NCBI GenBank assembly: GCA_963573305.1
Contig: OY754327.1
Span: 186,442,386-186,506,385, forward strand
Origin: Pyrrhosoma nymphula
Lineage: Eukaryota > Arthropoda > Insecta > Odonata > Coenagrionidae
Reading direction: 5' to 3'
Length of the DNA stretch: 64,000 bases
Of the stretch, positions 1 to 12,649 are shown one piece after another (positions within the stretch are counted from its first letter, which is position 1; the number at the start of each line of letters is the position of its first letter). The notes under the pieces were generated by a model. The model was not told where the DNA came from and searched no databases. It saw nothing but the letters and a program-made list of their open reading frames with translations. A program made the position numbers and the translations under genes.

Positions 1-2490
1 CAGTACATACCGCGACTCCAGTGTTCTACCTCACTGTGTTAGGTGTTGAACGAAACTTCAGGTCTAAATCAGCCTAATAGAGTAAAAGTTGTCTTTTCAC
101 ATTCTTTTTTGTTGATTAATCTAAAATAAGTGATGAAACGCCAAATAAACATTCAAATGACAGCACATACTTCCCAAAATAGCCAGAGGAAGTTCAAGAG
201 AAGGAATCTCATCGAAAAGGGCGGTTTTCCATCAATCAATTACCTATATGTTAGCGGTGGAACAGCTGAGAAAGTTTCTTGAGCGTCGGCAATCCGATAC
301 ATCGCCCGTCGCTAAAAATTATTACCCGCTAAAGCTAGCGCATACTTGAAAAACCCGAAGGCCGTGTGAACGAAATTATCACTCAACTTTTTCCTGCAAT
401 ACCACTATAAGCCAGCGCTACGCACAAAAATTTGACTTCACCCACTACGCTCACATCAACTCTAAATGATTACCGTTGATGTGATTTCTACGGCCAACTA
501 ATTACTGATTAACAGTATGAAAGGAGGGTTGCGGGCAGTCAAGGGGTGGCGGGCGCGAGATCCCCTGACACGAAGCAACCCATCAAACACGAACACCGCA
601 GCGTCGACCTTCGGAACGATCTGCGGAGTCGCATTCTGCTCGGAGACGCGCCGAAAAACGAGTCGCGAAACCGAAACAATCTCATATTCATAGCGATTAC
701 ACGTAGATCAACTCGATAATGACTTGTGACTATGATGATCAATCCTTGACACGGTGATAGGATCGAAGCTCTCAGGGCAGCAGTCGATATAGCGTTTTAA
801 CTTAATTCACAGCAAGCCTTCAGTCAGATTCGATATTCGCCCCATCTCTACTTCTTAATTAAAGTTAGTGACGTAACTTTAGGATTCGGCTCGGTTCGTT
901 GTACAACGATCGGAGCGCCGCGCGTAAATATTGACCCACCGAGACGCCGACGTCCAAAACGCCATCTATTATTGTCTAACGGAAATGTTTAAAGGCTGCA
1001 CTGGCTGCTTGCATTCACTCATAGATAAAAATAGCATTGGGTTTAATTATCTCGTTCAAATATTTAAGCAAAAACATTTTAATAGAGGGCACGCGAGTTG
1101 CATAAACAATTTCAAAAGTATTAGGTGCTACTACGTTTCGTTCTGCCTCAATTTGGAGTCTGCTGGAGTCACGCATAGCAAGCCTGGAGAGATGGAGTCA
1201 GGTGGCAGGGGTAATTCTTGCGCTGTAAACGGCATGGGAGTTCAGGGAATGTATTTTCGTCACAAATTTGAGGGAGGCTGGAAGCTACACCTCCGAGTTT
1301 TCCCCTTCGTCTTACAAGAATACTTCTTTTAGGGAACTTAAATTTACCCGGTCTTTCTTCCCGTTCCCTCACAAACGGTCTCATGCACACGACAACGAAG
1401 AAATTCAGGAATCAATTTCGACCGACCGCTGTCTAGGCACCATGAATCCTAGACAAGGGTTACTGAGCCCTGGAGAATTTCTAGGTGAGCAACATTGGAT
1501 ATAATTACCCCGTGGTAGCATTTAGTTAACTTGGATTCACAAAGAAAGATGTATTTTATGCCTCTTATTTCACGAATTTTTATTTCCTCCAAGTTTTAAT
1601 TTTGCAAGTCATGTTAAGTAAGGAAGAGGATGCGTGAAGAGTGTCCTTTCAACGTTAAACAATTGAGAAGCGAAGGCAATTTAGGACGCCCCAGGGGAGA
1701 CGTTGTTCAAGCATTCAGTAAAAACCTCAATTAATCATTCCTTCATTTGGTAAATCGATGACTTCTCCAGCTTTATAATCCGCATCAGCATCTTACATCA
1801 CGATACAATCAATACAGTTGCGACATCAATGACCAGGGTCAAACAAGCCGCAAAGAGATCAAGTCAAAATAACACTATAATCTACTTCTCTGAGCAAGCC
1901 ACCTTAATGGGAGAGAGGCAGGAAACGGTATGCCACCAGACTCGAAATAATAAGGCTATAAACCTGCACTCACCCTCAGCACACCACTAAGAATTCATCA
2001 ATTCCTTACGCTCATCCCTTGAGAAATAATACAGTACATGCTTGGTATTAAAATTAAAATGTGTAACTACAGATTCTCGAGGCAATAGTTGGAATAAAAC
2101 TAATTATCATCATTGATTAATGGCAACTGTTCGAACCAAATATTTTCGAGGTTATTTCAGTCGAAATATATTCATCTTTACGTGAATATTTTTTGTGAAG
2201 AAGGAGTGGAGTGGATAGAATTGTATTCGTTCGACATCTTGAAAAACTTCCTTCTTCAGTTATCAAACGAGTGATCATGGCTCATCACGCCTTTCGGCAA
2301 ACACTTTTCAGAGCGCGGTGCATCGCAACACATTTCTCGCAGAAGGAGACGCGGGCATTGGCTGAGCGAACGGGGGCCCCATGCAGAAGTCACGGGATCG
2401 ATAGCAGCTGAGAGTGAAGAAAAGATTCAGTGCAATAGGAAATCATGAACATCCATGCATGAACATGGGTAGATGAATGGAGACACGTTG
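1..2490. other. Unassigned AT-rich DNA
   Basis: No protein family, RNA gene or long repeat is recognised here. The longest open frames (for example a plus-strand frame at 931-1332) are compositionally odd, lack recognisable motifs and are overlapped by frames on the other strand, so they are treated as chance. Confidence 0.6.
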
Positions 2491-2589
2491 CCTGGGAACA
2501 TTAGGAGAAAAACAAATTGCGAGTTGAACGGGGGCAACCGTCAAAGACGAATCCGTAGGCAGATGACAAATGTTCTGAATATCCACAGG

Positions 2590-3190
2590 AGCGACAAACT
2601 ACTTGGGAGGGGGAGAAGACATATGCGGGGGGGGCGGGGAGCATGGTGAGAAGCAATAAAACACATGGACGGGTGCGAAGAGAGACGAGAGCGAAGATGT
2701 CCGCGGTGGCGGCACCACACCCCCAAGGGGCGCCAGGGGGGGGGGCCGCGCGCACCTCGGGCGCCGCGGCTCTCCCACGCGCCGGAAGAAGAAAAAAAAA
2801 GAAGACGACGGGAGTGTCCTCGTTACGACGCCCTGTCCTACTCGACGGCGGCGACGCAGAGGCACGTATATGCATGAGAGAGGGAGAGACCAATTGCGGT
2901 GCCTGTCGGGGGCGGCAGCAGGTGCGACAGATCGCAGCGGCGGCGGCGGGGGCGGTGGGGTTGAGGGCGGCGACAGCTGGCGAGACCTCTGGTGGCTTGG
3001 AGAAGAGACTTTTACACCTACTTCCCCCCGCGATGTCCTGCGAACACCGCTTTACATTCCTCCCCCCCCCTCACCCCCGCCCACCCCCGCCCCTTGGAAA
3101 CCCAACCCCCCCGTCCCAGCCCCGCCCCCCCCCTGACACACACTCCGCCCTTAACCTCAACACCCGATTGTCGCAGTATGCGCAGCTGGG
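2590..3190. other. GC-rich, poly-C/poly-G low-complexity block
   Basis: The block sits abruptly in AT-rich DNA, with long G runs around 2628-2640 and 2735-2745 and long C runs around 3060-3135. CpG is frequent in the middle. Open frames occur on both strands only because stop codons are rare in such sequence, and their translations are Pro/Arg/Gly-rich with no domain. It could be an unmethylated CpG island or low-complexity filler; the sequence alone cannot decide. Confidence 0.6.
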
Positions 3191-3199
3191 TGCGCGGGG

Positions 3200-4790
3200 G
3201 ACACATTGGTCATTGTTATATCATCGAACACATTAATAATGATAACAATATCCTATAAAATATGTCCATATGATCACAAAAACGGCACTCCGCAATGCGA
3301 AACAAATGTTAACCACGTTTTAAAAGTGCGTGAGGATAATGTTACACGGATAGTATACAATTTCATGAATTTACAACAAGGATTAATTAACACCCAAAAA
3401 AATGTATTCTTAGGTCAACCGGAATTTTCCTCTTTTATGTTATTCTTCGGCTACATTATTACTATAAGAGAATAATCTTAATTAAAGAGGAATTTCTGCT
3501 CTTATTCCAAGAGTAATTTAATCTTGCATGCGTTCTCTTGATTTTAGAATGCTGTTTCTTGGAGTGAGCGGACTATACAATTAAGAATATCCTTTCAAAT
3601 TCAGAGGCACGTGCTCTTATTTATTTAACAACACGAATGTTTTTAGTTATTTAAGTTTCCATTATCTTTATTTATTTTTGTGTGTATAATAAGAGTATAA
3701 GCTCTTCACAGCACATTCATTTGCACAACTCAAACATTTAATTGACTAACCCAATAAAATCCATCAGTTCGAAATTGGAGCATGCAGCAAGATTTCATTT
3801 GAGTATAACGCTACAACAACTAGGATTTAAGTGTTCAAACCACTAGGATTTAAGAAATTTCGACTAACTGTTGTACATTTATGCCTTAGTACTTGTAATC
3901 GGACGAAACGTATGCACAATGGTAGAATAAGCCTCGATTTATGTTCGTTGAATGAGACTTTTCATTTTCATGGAATACCTACCTATAGCAAGCTCAGAAA
4001 GAAAGACAGGAAAGGCGAAACTGTCTTAAATTATTTTAAAAAATGCGCTGACTGGTGATTCTTGGGAAATCTTAATCGAAATTGTCACAAATTATATCCT
4101 CCATTAGTGCCTTAAGTGTGTAAATCCATTTTGACGTGTTCTCTTTATTTGGACTTAAACGTTTGCGTCTATTTCCCTAAATATCTCCCATGTATATGTC
4201 CGATAGTCAACTCAGGTGTTGAGCTTATAAGATTTGTTATATTTTAGTATTCTTATTATTATTTTCAGCCCAGTATCTTCGTGTTTACTGTGAAGAATTT
4301 CAGCCCGAAAATTTCAGTTAGGCACATAAAAGATGCAAAATGTTGCTTGTAAAGGCGTGTTGAATCTGCTGTGAACAAGATCTCATAAAAAAGGAGCGTT
4401 TCCGATTTTCTCATAATGTATTTTGATGCGAGTTTGAAAACTGGTGTTACCAACAGAAAATCATCAGGGCACATTTCTTTTAGTGACGACAAAGACTTGA
4501 GGTGAACAGAACTCTTGATTCCCCCACAAGTTGCAACAAAGAATTACTAACCTATTTTGCAGTAATGTAATGAGGTCAAAATAAAAACCTAATCCACATA
4601 ATTAGTGTCGTATTTAATTTTTACTTTGATGCTCTATTTAAGAGTATTGGATTTTGTGTTGCAGCTTTACTTATAAATTGCATTGTCTTAATGCATATAT
4701 TTTATTGAAATTAACAGGCTTGTTTGACCTTTACCGAACTCCAATGAATATCTGATGAATTTCGTAAAGACGGTGATGGCAGCGGATTTC
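3200..4790. other. Unassigned AT-rich DNA
   Basis: Nothing recognisable is seen. The short frames at 3206-3475, 3831-4058 and 4265-4492 have no known motifs. Confidence 0.55.
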
Positions 4791-4799
4791 TTAGCATTT

Positions 4800-5850
4800 G
4801 TTTAGAAGTGTCGCATGTCTTGTTTGTGGTAATGGCAGTGGAGATCGTGGAAAGAAGAGCGCAGGGTCAGTTGAGCGAAGAGCAAGTGCCCCCTCTCCTC
4901 TCCTGAATAGGAGTACCCCAAGGGTGCGCGATGGGACCCCTTCGATTTCACGGCCGCCTTCACGCGCGCAAGAGGGGGCAGTGGAGAGTGGGAGATGGGG
5001 AGTGGAGGAAGGAGACGCGGTCTCGGGGGCGTCATTTTCTGCAGGGGAGGATGGTTTTGGGGAGGGAGTGGACGGGAGGTGGACTTGGGCGTGCGCTGAT
5101 GTGGATGGATGATGGATGAGAGAGGCGGTGTGGAGATGGGAGAGGAAGGGAGGGGAGGGTGGTGTCTCTCTGGGCCGTAATGGCGATCTGTCCGCCGGCG
5201 CGTAATTTATCCAATAACTTGGGCTGTAAATCGATTGCCTCCGAGAGGGGGGGGGGAGTTCTTTTAGAGACGTCGTGCCACCCCTCCCCCTCGCTCCCCA
5301 GTCTCCATGGCGCTGTGCGGGTGAAGAATGGGGGAGGAGGGGGGGGGGGCGCGGCGAAGCGCTCAACGAAGAGAGGCAACACCCATTACACCTACAACAC
5401 CTCCCCCCTCGCCCCCCCAAACACTCACCCTCGACGCAGTTGCGTGACTCTCTGGAGGAGGTGGCGCCCTGGCCTCGACGACACGGTGGTTTCTTGCCCC
5501 ACGCGTCATCCACCTCTATTCCCCTTCATCCACCTTTCCACCCCTCTTCTCAACTCTTCTTCCGCACAACCCCTTACCCCCCTCATCCACCTCCCCAACC
5601 CTCTGGGAGTAAGCGCGCCGCTTAACTCTCGAAAGATTTATGGGCAGGGCGGGGGGAGGAGGCGGGAGGAGTATGTCCATCACGTCCATGTGGACTCTGG
5701 GCGGGGGGAAGGGGGTTTAGTGGTGCGGCGCGCGACCTCACCACGATTGCCCCGTCCCGCATCCACAATCCGCTCCTACTCACGCTTCCAGCGCATCACC
5801 CCCCTCCCGTACATCGGCTACGAATGTCGCGGGGCGTCGATCGCGGACGA
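4800..5850. other. GC-rich, CpG-containing low-complexity block
   Basis: About 1 kb of GC-rich sequence contains a long G run near 5336-5350 and pyrimidine-rich stretches at 5398-5600. It has open frames on both strands (up to 240 codons) whose products are Pro/Arg/Ser/Gly-rich without domains. I treat these as artefacts of base composition. Confidence 0.6.
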
Positions 5851-5973
5851 TTAACATTGCTATTTTCCAACGGCGCTCTTGAGAGTGTCCTCGGGACGCG
5901 ATTGAATGGCACCGCAATGTAGCCTGATAATGGATGCGGTCACAAATCGAGGTATGACAACAAAATTTGAAAA

Positions 5974-6435
5974 ATTGCTTGTGCTCAAATGGTATTTATT
6001 CTCAACCTCTTTCTTTATATGGTGCAAATTTCATGATTTTAAAGATTATTCAAAGAAATGTACCATATATTCAGAAATAAAAAAAGTTGCAATAAAAGAA
6101 CAGACATTACTTATCTAAGCAAAATTTATCATAATTTAATAAATGACACATAACTTTTCAACAAAGAAATAGATCCAAGCAACAAAATTTGTAAATAAAT
6201 AAAAACAGCACCAAACTTTAAAGTTAAAATCTTGAATGTCTATGTATTTTTATATTTAATCTCTGTAAATAAACAAAAATGTAACCAAAACAGAACTGTC
6301 AATCATTTATCATCAAACATCATTGTTTATAGCCCAGAAGATGGATGAATAAAAATCCGAAACGTCGGCAAAAGTTTAGAAATAAAAAAATTATTTGACT
6401 TATACTCATGAAATTTGCACCATATTGCTTGTGCT
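5974..6435. mobile_element. Penelope-type terminal-repeat insertion (non-coding)
   Basis: A 12-bp direct repeat ATTGCTTGTGCT occurs at 5974-5985 and 6424-6435 and may be a target-site duplication. Just inside it a 20-bp perfect inverted repeat lies at 6017-6036 and 6406-6425. The interior contains a motif of the form AGAAGATGG..CCGAAACGTCGG (about 6336-6370), which I associate with the terminal repeats of Penelope-like elements. There is no coding capacity. The class is an inference from that motif; the repeats themselves are directly visible. Confidence 0.45.
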
Positions 6436-7685
6436 TTTCATATTTTAAAGTGCTGGTCATTGCAGAACCTCGAGTCTCCAATTTTTAACTTATGCTTTTC
6501 ACGAGCTTATACTCGACAATTTTTTCAGTGGAGAGATGCCTATAGTTAAGCCATCAATAATATATTTCCTCACATTGTTTTTTGTATTTCAAGATGGAGA
6601 ATGAGTGAAATTGAAATCGGGTATTTTTCAGTCCTGGGGCTTTCTCTCTGACTTCCTGGGTATTCAGGGTGGCTCAAGGAAAGTTTGCCACTCTCAATAC
6701 CTCTGTTGGCCATCTTCCCCTCCCCCCCCACATCGGCTTTCTAGGAGTGTTTCTCCGAAGATAATACCTTTAACTTGACTATCTTGATTCACGATATAAG
6801 AAGAGTGCGACTTTGGGGTGTACGGCTGAAGAGACTCAACCTCGCCGCCTGTTTTCCTTCACTTCCTGTGAGTGCCAATCCATTCTTGATGACAGAGTGG
6901 GTCTGAGAAAAGGGGGCGTGACATGGATGCTCGTATGAGGCGAATACGTTAAATTGAATTCATCCAAGCGAAAGTAATTGTATCCAGTGACATTCACTTA
7001 CACTGGCAGAAAGTTTACGGAGTTCAGACAGGGAATGTACACACGAATGCAGTAGTGTAAAGAGCTAAGTGGAAGACAGGTCTCGTTCCTATAAATGGGC
7101 GGCCGAGCATAGCGAGTACGACACGTGGGACATTTCGATCAGTTCAGTCGCGCAAACAGACGGATTGCAATTACAGAACTGTGCGTTAGACATGGATAAA
7201 ACGAGTCACTTACACGAATCGGCTCAAATAGATCTGGCCAGTAAGACGAACCGGCTGAAAGATCGGGTCAATCGGTCACCTATTCTCCATATCCAACCCT
7301 TAAAGTCTATCGTAAAAACAACCAACGAACCCTCACTCAGATATATCCCAGCACAATGTTCCCCACTCTTATTCTCTTATACATATTGATTATATTTTAC
7401 CTAAGCCATAAAAGCCATTGGAATAAGTTCCCATTCAAAGCCTATGTTGCGGTTGCTATGGAAATTAAAATTTGTACTGTTGAAATAGTTTTTTAAAAAT
7501 GGACGACTCTGGATACAAATATTTTATAGGCATAAACAAAGCTTACGCAAAAATTGGGTTCAATCTTATAAAAACTGTTCTTTGTACCTTCCAATATTGT
7601 AAACCCCTACTCTTGTAAATTTCTTGAGCACAAGTAAATAAAAAATACAAAAATGAAACCCATTTCTCGCAGGAGTAAAATTAAA
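6436..7685. other. Unassigned DNA
   Basis: A plus-strand frame at 7069-7389 (about 106 codons) starts near a TATAAA at 7090, but it matches no family I know and has no splice structure I can support. The rest shows nothing. Confidence 0.5.
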
Positions 7686-7689
7686 CGAC

Positions 7690-7855
7690 AATATGGGTAA
7701 AAGGGTGGGGTGGGAGGGTCGCCACCCCTTTAATATGTGTTGCTAGGTGACATAGAGAAGTGTGCAAAGTTTGAGGGGAATCGGTGGAAAATTAAAGAAC
7801 AGACAGACACACAAATAATACCTTTTAATCACGTGAGTATATAGATGATATCACT
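7690..7855 (+). mobile_element. RTE-like non-LTR retrotransposon 3' tail
   Basis: The stretch has the typical order of many invertebrate RTE-clade 3' ends: a segment reading AAGTTTGAGGGGAATCGGTGG, then AACAGACAGACACACA, then an AT-rich end with GTATATAGATGA. No reverse transcriptase is preserved upstream. The assignment rests on general resemblance to these tails and not on coding sequence. Confidence 0.4.
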
Positions 7856-8046
7856 GTCGTGATAAAAAACATAATGCAAAGAAATACCAAGTATTGATAC
7901 AATTATCTCATTCAAAAAAGATTGTGATTCAATGGAAAGAACATGACTGGAGCATCGTATAAGTTATCAAATATAGTAATGGAATAATACTAAAAGAAAA
8001 TTAAAATTATACACTTAACTTCTATATTAAATACAAACAAAGAAAA

Positions 8047-8866
8047 CTGGTGTGCTTAAGACCACACGGGAGAAGTATAAACTTCTATGGAGATATTCTG
8101 ATATATATAATATATAAAAAATATTTCATCAATCAGCTTTTTTTCTCTTCCGTTCCATGTTAGTTTTCTCCAATTCGGGATCAGCGTCAATTCTCCCCAA
8201 TTCTTTCTTTTTAGCGCGATAATTTCAGACATATTCGGCTTTCTTCCTCTTTCTTTCATCTCCCTGTCCTTCCGCTAAATTATTCAATTGTAAAATCTCA
8301 CCCATTTCGCCTATTTTTTCATTACCCTTTTGATCTTCTTGCCGCTCTCTTCCACTTTCTGCATTTTCTAACATTGCGGATTCAACTCAAGTTGCGTTGC
8401 CTTCATGACGTTTGTCCATGTTTCTATGCCTACAAAAGAATTCCAAATTAATAAAATTTCTCGATATAGCAGATCAGGTGCGTAGGTCAAATTTCCGAAA
8501 GAAATTCTCATAAACACCCATTTTTTATGAAAAACCATTTTTCCCCCCACAAATTTGTCGAAAAATTTCTTTTTGACAAGATCAGAACAAAATCTGAAGG
8601 AAATTGTCAAGAATTGTTCCCAAAAAAAATTCTAAAAAAAAAGACCACCACAAGGAAAAGATCCTGGGACTTTCGGTACGTGGGACGACGACTCTAACCA
8701 CTACGCCATCTTATTCTGATTAAGAGCGAGCGTTCTCATGAGTTTAGACTCGGCATGCTAAGCGGGGCCCCGGAAAGAAGAATCTGACGGTACGTGACGC
8801 GAGTTTGCTCTTTTTCCCCCATGTCAAAAGTGCCCAACGGGCCAAAAGAAGTTTACACTTCAATAA
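8047..8866. mobile_element. Non-autonomous element, GAAGT-family copy 1
   Basis: The left end carries GGTGTGCTTAAGACCACAC followed by GAAGTATAAACTTCTATGG (8072-8090). The right end carries CCAAAAGAAGTTTACACTTC (8842-8861), the inverted counterpart. The ends are therefore inverted repeats and also internally palindromic. The same pattern recurs at 21.75-22.04 kb and 28.16-29.68 kb. No transposase is encoded. A GTGACGCG motif near the right end is shared with the other copies. The superfamily is unknown to me. Confidence 0.55.
8654..8708 (-). repeat. tRNA-like pol III promoter remnant inside the repeat
   Basis: On the minus strand TGGCGTAGTGGTTA (8708-8695) fits the tRNA A-box. About 30 bases downstream GGATCTTTTCC (8664-8654) is a degenerate B-box (consensus GGTTCGANTCC). 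No cloverleaf tRNA is formed, so this looks like a SINE-type head or a captured tRNA fragment, not a tRNA gene. Confidence 0.45.
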
Positions 8867-8869
8867 TGT

Positions 8870-10240
8870 AATCTGTCATTTATGATACCACTATTCACTA
8901 TGAAGTACAAAAATTGTAAAAATCAATTTTTTTTAAATTCAAACGTTATACTGGTCAAAGTTAGAGAGAGAAATTCGTGACCGAGATCCAGAGGGATGAC
9001 CTTGAACTGCCAGGGTGCCGCTACCCGCACGGAGAACGAACGGATGGGGAACCAATTCCTGAGTTTGGATTCCGATAGGGAACGGGAGCGGGTTGAACTC
9101 GCACGCATGACGAAAGAGAGCTGATTTGCCGAAAACAGGCAATGTCATCATGAAAAACCGTCCAATACCCTGCAAATACAGTAACAATCATAAAAAATAT
9201 ATCATAATAAGCCGCAGGAATTTTCTCACCGTAAGTCATAAGATTTGACTTTGGAGTGGAAATTGGAAAAAAAACTATGAATAAAATCTCTATTTTAACA
9301 TAATTTCGCAAAGAGAGTGACACATCTAAAAATTCCAGGAAGCTGAAAATATATGAACAAAATCAAATAAACCAAAATGAACGAAAAATATTATCAGAAG
9401 ATAGTTTCTTGTTCTCTTAGCAAGAATATGATAAAGTAGTGAATAGAAATGTTAATATAGATGAAAATACTCTGTCTATGATTTCGTTTATTTCATCAAA
9501 AGATGCATGCAATGACTCGAGAAATTTTTTACTGTTCTTTTCCTTTTCTGACGTCTCACAAACACTATAGCCGATCTTTGTCTCCACGTTCTGGTCAAGT
9601 TAACATTGACTTTTCTAATTACTGCTCGAGCCATAGTGTCTGCCATTTTTAACTGCAACATTGTCATTTTTACTTCATTTCTTGGTTACGTTAGCTCTGA
9701 TTTCAGCAGTTGTGGCTGACTGATGGAACACCTTACCCCTTTACCTTATGTTTACATCTTAAGCTGTTAGCGACAGCAACTGGCCGGCGTCTGCGTGTGA
9801 TTAATCTGAGTACGGAAGTGTGGGTGTTTTGGCTTTGAAATGGCCGTGGCATCTGGAGGGAGGAGGCTGCAGCGTGTGGTCCAGAGGGAGGACGCCGTGG
9901 AGTGGCTGGACGGACGCTGGACGTGGGTGGGAAGGGCCATGTGAGGGAACGGGGCAAAGAAGAACAGGGATCCGGAGATTTGAAATAGTGACCACTCGTA
10001 ATTCTATTTTCATTTAAATACAGTTCACTTAATTTCCAAGTCTTTCATTTATTTGATTGCGCCCTGGTTTTTCTCGGTGATGACCGAACAGTTGGGAGTT
10101 GAGACGACTGATAGTTAGCTGTCACCAAAGCAAACTCCACAATTCGGACCAGCCTTCTCCTTCCAAAAACTCCATCCTCACTCCAATCAGCTCAAAAAGA
10201 ACGACTTTTATGACTTTCCTCGAACCAGGGAGCCTATTGT
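8870..10240. other. Unassigned DNA
   Basis: Several short overlapping frames on both strands (8923-9323, 9733-10017) show no recognisable motif. No repeat is seen. Confidence 0.5.
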
Positions 10241-10244
10241 TTAA

Positions 10245-10264
10245 CTTTACGTTATAACGTAAAG
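10245..10264. repeat. 20-bp perfect palindrome
   Basis: CTTTACGTTATAACGTAAAG is its own reverse complement. Part of it (TAACTTTACGTT) recurs about 80 bp downstream near 10322-10334. It may be a binding site for a dimeric factor or an element end; the function is unknown. Confidence 0.6.
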
Positions 10265-11648
10265 AGCCGGTTTCCGTGGTGTTGTGGGTAATTCTACGAA
10301 AACAATTGATGGGGCGATTGTGTAACTTTACGTTCGAAAGTTTTTCAGCTCACAATCGAAGGAAAGGCGTCGACTGCTAATTACTTGACGATACGGCCAT
10401 TTTAAATCGTTAGAAGGTTTGTATTTGTTTGTATTTTTATGCAAACTTAAAACATTATCGTTGTGGAGAACATTTACATTTAGTATGAGCGCTTTACTCG
10501 CCACATCCTTGGAGCAAATGGAGCGTGGATGTTGTTATGCAAAGTAAACAGTATGTGCAAGGAATACCTGGAAAAGTAACCGGATCCGCGTAGTCATCGT
10601 AGAATGGATCACATTCATACAAAAAGTACGGGGACAAGACCATTGCGCGACCAACGCCGGGTTAAAAATATTCAAAATATATTTTTCATGGCAAGGTCTA
10701 CATTTGGTGAGCTCCATCTGGGGGTGGGGCGTCTTCGGTGACGTGAGCTTCGTCATTCCTCTGTTGAACAAGTATGACAATTTTTTCAGCACTGTCTCCT
10801 CCCACACATCCAATCTCTTCAGAGTCCTCGAGATGAGTACAATAGAACTGTTTATATTACCATTAATTAGAAATTAAAAGGCAATGTCAAAGTAGAAGAA
10901 TCAAGCGTAAAATTATCTCTTATACGCTACATAAGGATATATTTTAACGCTTTGTCGAAATAGGGTCGCCGTCATGTTGGTTTTGATTGTATTTCATTAA
11001 GCAGTACACAGCATACAGTTTCACTAAAAATATTAAACTTCTACACATTGTTTGAGCACACAGTCGAAATTAATTACTTATGACTAACGAAGCTTGCCTT
11101 CAATCTCGGCAAATTTTAATAAGGATTATTCTTTTTTTTAAATTGAGGATATAGAAAATATTAAGTACCTACAGCAAAATGCTGAAAATCAGAGCCCAGT
11201 TTTGCAGATAAAAATTTGCAAAGTATTTGAAATTTGAATGCCTCGCAAACTGCCTGAAAGGGGGCGTTTCCCCGGATGACGTCAAAACTGCCGTCGTGAG
11301 CGAGCAGCCTCCCCCGTTCCATGGCGTGATCCACTTGACACCAATCCCATCGACGAGCATGGAGAATGACACAATAGATAACTTAAATAGATTTATGGAA
11401 TTCTAAAGATAGAGAAAAATTCAATGTGTAAACATTTTTTGTGAGACTTTGAAAAAAATACCATTTTCCTAATAAAATGACCTATAAGAGAATAAACATC
11501 AAACACAAACTCATGCCTGTCTATGATCGGAGGCACCCTCGATATTTTCCTGAGAAGCCCCCATTTTCTCGAATATTATCAATATTTTAAAATAAAACGT
11601 GTTATATTGCAAGTATTTAATGTTTGTAAACCTCTAGGTGCTTTTATT
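10265..11648. other. Unassigned DNA
   Basis: Nothing recognisable; only short chance frames. Confidence 0.5.
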
Positions 11649-11750
11649 GACAGAAGATGGCTTTACTGAGGTGGCTTTCGTCAAAACCTAAGTATCTTTA
11701 TGATACTTTGGTTTTGACGAAAGCCATCTCAGTAAAGTCATTTCTGTCGA
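11649..11750. repeat. Foldback (near-perfect inverted repeat)
   Basis: Arms of about 49 bp (11649-11697 and 11702-11750) pair with only a few mismatches around a 4-base loop. The arms include GGCTTTCGTCAAAACC and its complement. A transcript would form a long hairpin. It may be a foldback MITE or a Penelope-type terminal hairpin. No coding capacity. Confidence 0.65.
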
Positions 11751-12189
11751 TTATAAATGGCTTTGAATTTTAATTGTTGTTATATACCACAATACACTCT
11801 CACTCTAATTCTCTATTTAACCTATGGCATAAAGGCTATGGGTATAAGTTACTTTTTCACTCTCCGGGTGCTCGCGTGGTAAACTAAGTTGTTGAAATGG
11901 TGAAAAAATTATCTCTTTTTGGCCAAAAAATTAACCTTCAGGCAATGATGGAACGCATAGGAAAAGTAAATTAGTATTTAACAAAACAAAATTTTATTGA
12001 ATACTAATTTACTAACGTTTTTAAAATTTTCCATCCTTTTAGCTATCTAATAGTTAAAATAGCATGCCACGCATTTCCAAACTGTTGAGGTCAGGATGGA
12101 CTAACAATACAAAGCTTAATACATTTTTATAAGAAAAGGGAGATGATGACGGGGACCTTGGGTAAGTATGTAAAAAAGCGGGTGGCTGA

Positions 12190-12645
12190 GAGTAGCTGGC
12201 TTTAGTAGGGAGCGTTGTATGGCGCTGAAAACTGGGCTATGAGAAAGTAGGTCGAGAACAGGGTGTAAGAGCTTGAGACTTGGGAGGAGAATGGAAGAAG
12301 TGCGGCGGACAAAAAAGGAGACACACGAGGATGTTCTTGGTATGGTGGGTGAGGAGAGGAAACTTGTGGAGGAGATTAGGAGGAGGTAGAGTACGTGGTT
12401 GGAAGAGGTACTGAGGGGCGAATGATTGCTGGAGACCAAGTGATAAGAGGGGAGGACGTAAGGCAGGCGAGAATGGTGAAGAAAGGGCTTTAAGGACGGG
12501 ATGAAGAGAGGTAGGATGTATTTTGGGATGAAGAAAGAAATCGTGTTAAGTGATTGTGGTCTACGTCTGTAAAAAATACTAAAAGAATTTTAACCCTCTT
12601 CCATTTAAACCTACTTTAACCGTCAGAATACCCCCTTAGTACTGT
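12190..12645 (+). pseudogene. Non-LTR retrotransposon ORF2 C-terminal remnant
   Basis: Translated pieces in shifting frames match the end of an insect endonuclease/reverse-transcriptase polyprotein: YGAENWAMRK at 12218-12247, then EEVRRTKKETHEDVLGMVGE around 12297-12356, then KDGMKRGRMYFGMKKEI near 12495-12541. This order is characteristic of such ORF2 tails. The frame is broken several times. The 3' end (about 12590-12640) resembles the copy at 61.33-61.59 kb, including the stretch encoding MKRGR and the words before the 3' end. It is a dead 5'-truncated copy. Confidence 0.65.
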
Positions 12646-12649
12646 AGCA

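Noticed and set aside
4791..5513. 240-codon minus-strand open frame
   Set aside because: Same reason: stop-poor GC-rich DNA with overlapping frames on both strands.
7069..7389. 106-codon plus frame behind a TATAAA
   Set aside because: No family, the TATA-to-initiator distance is wrong, and there is no splice or conservation support.
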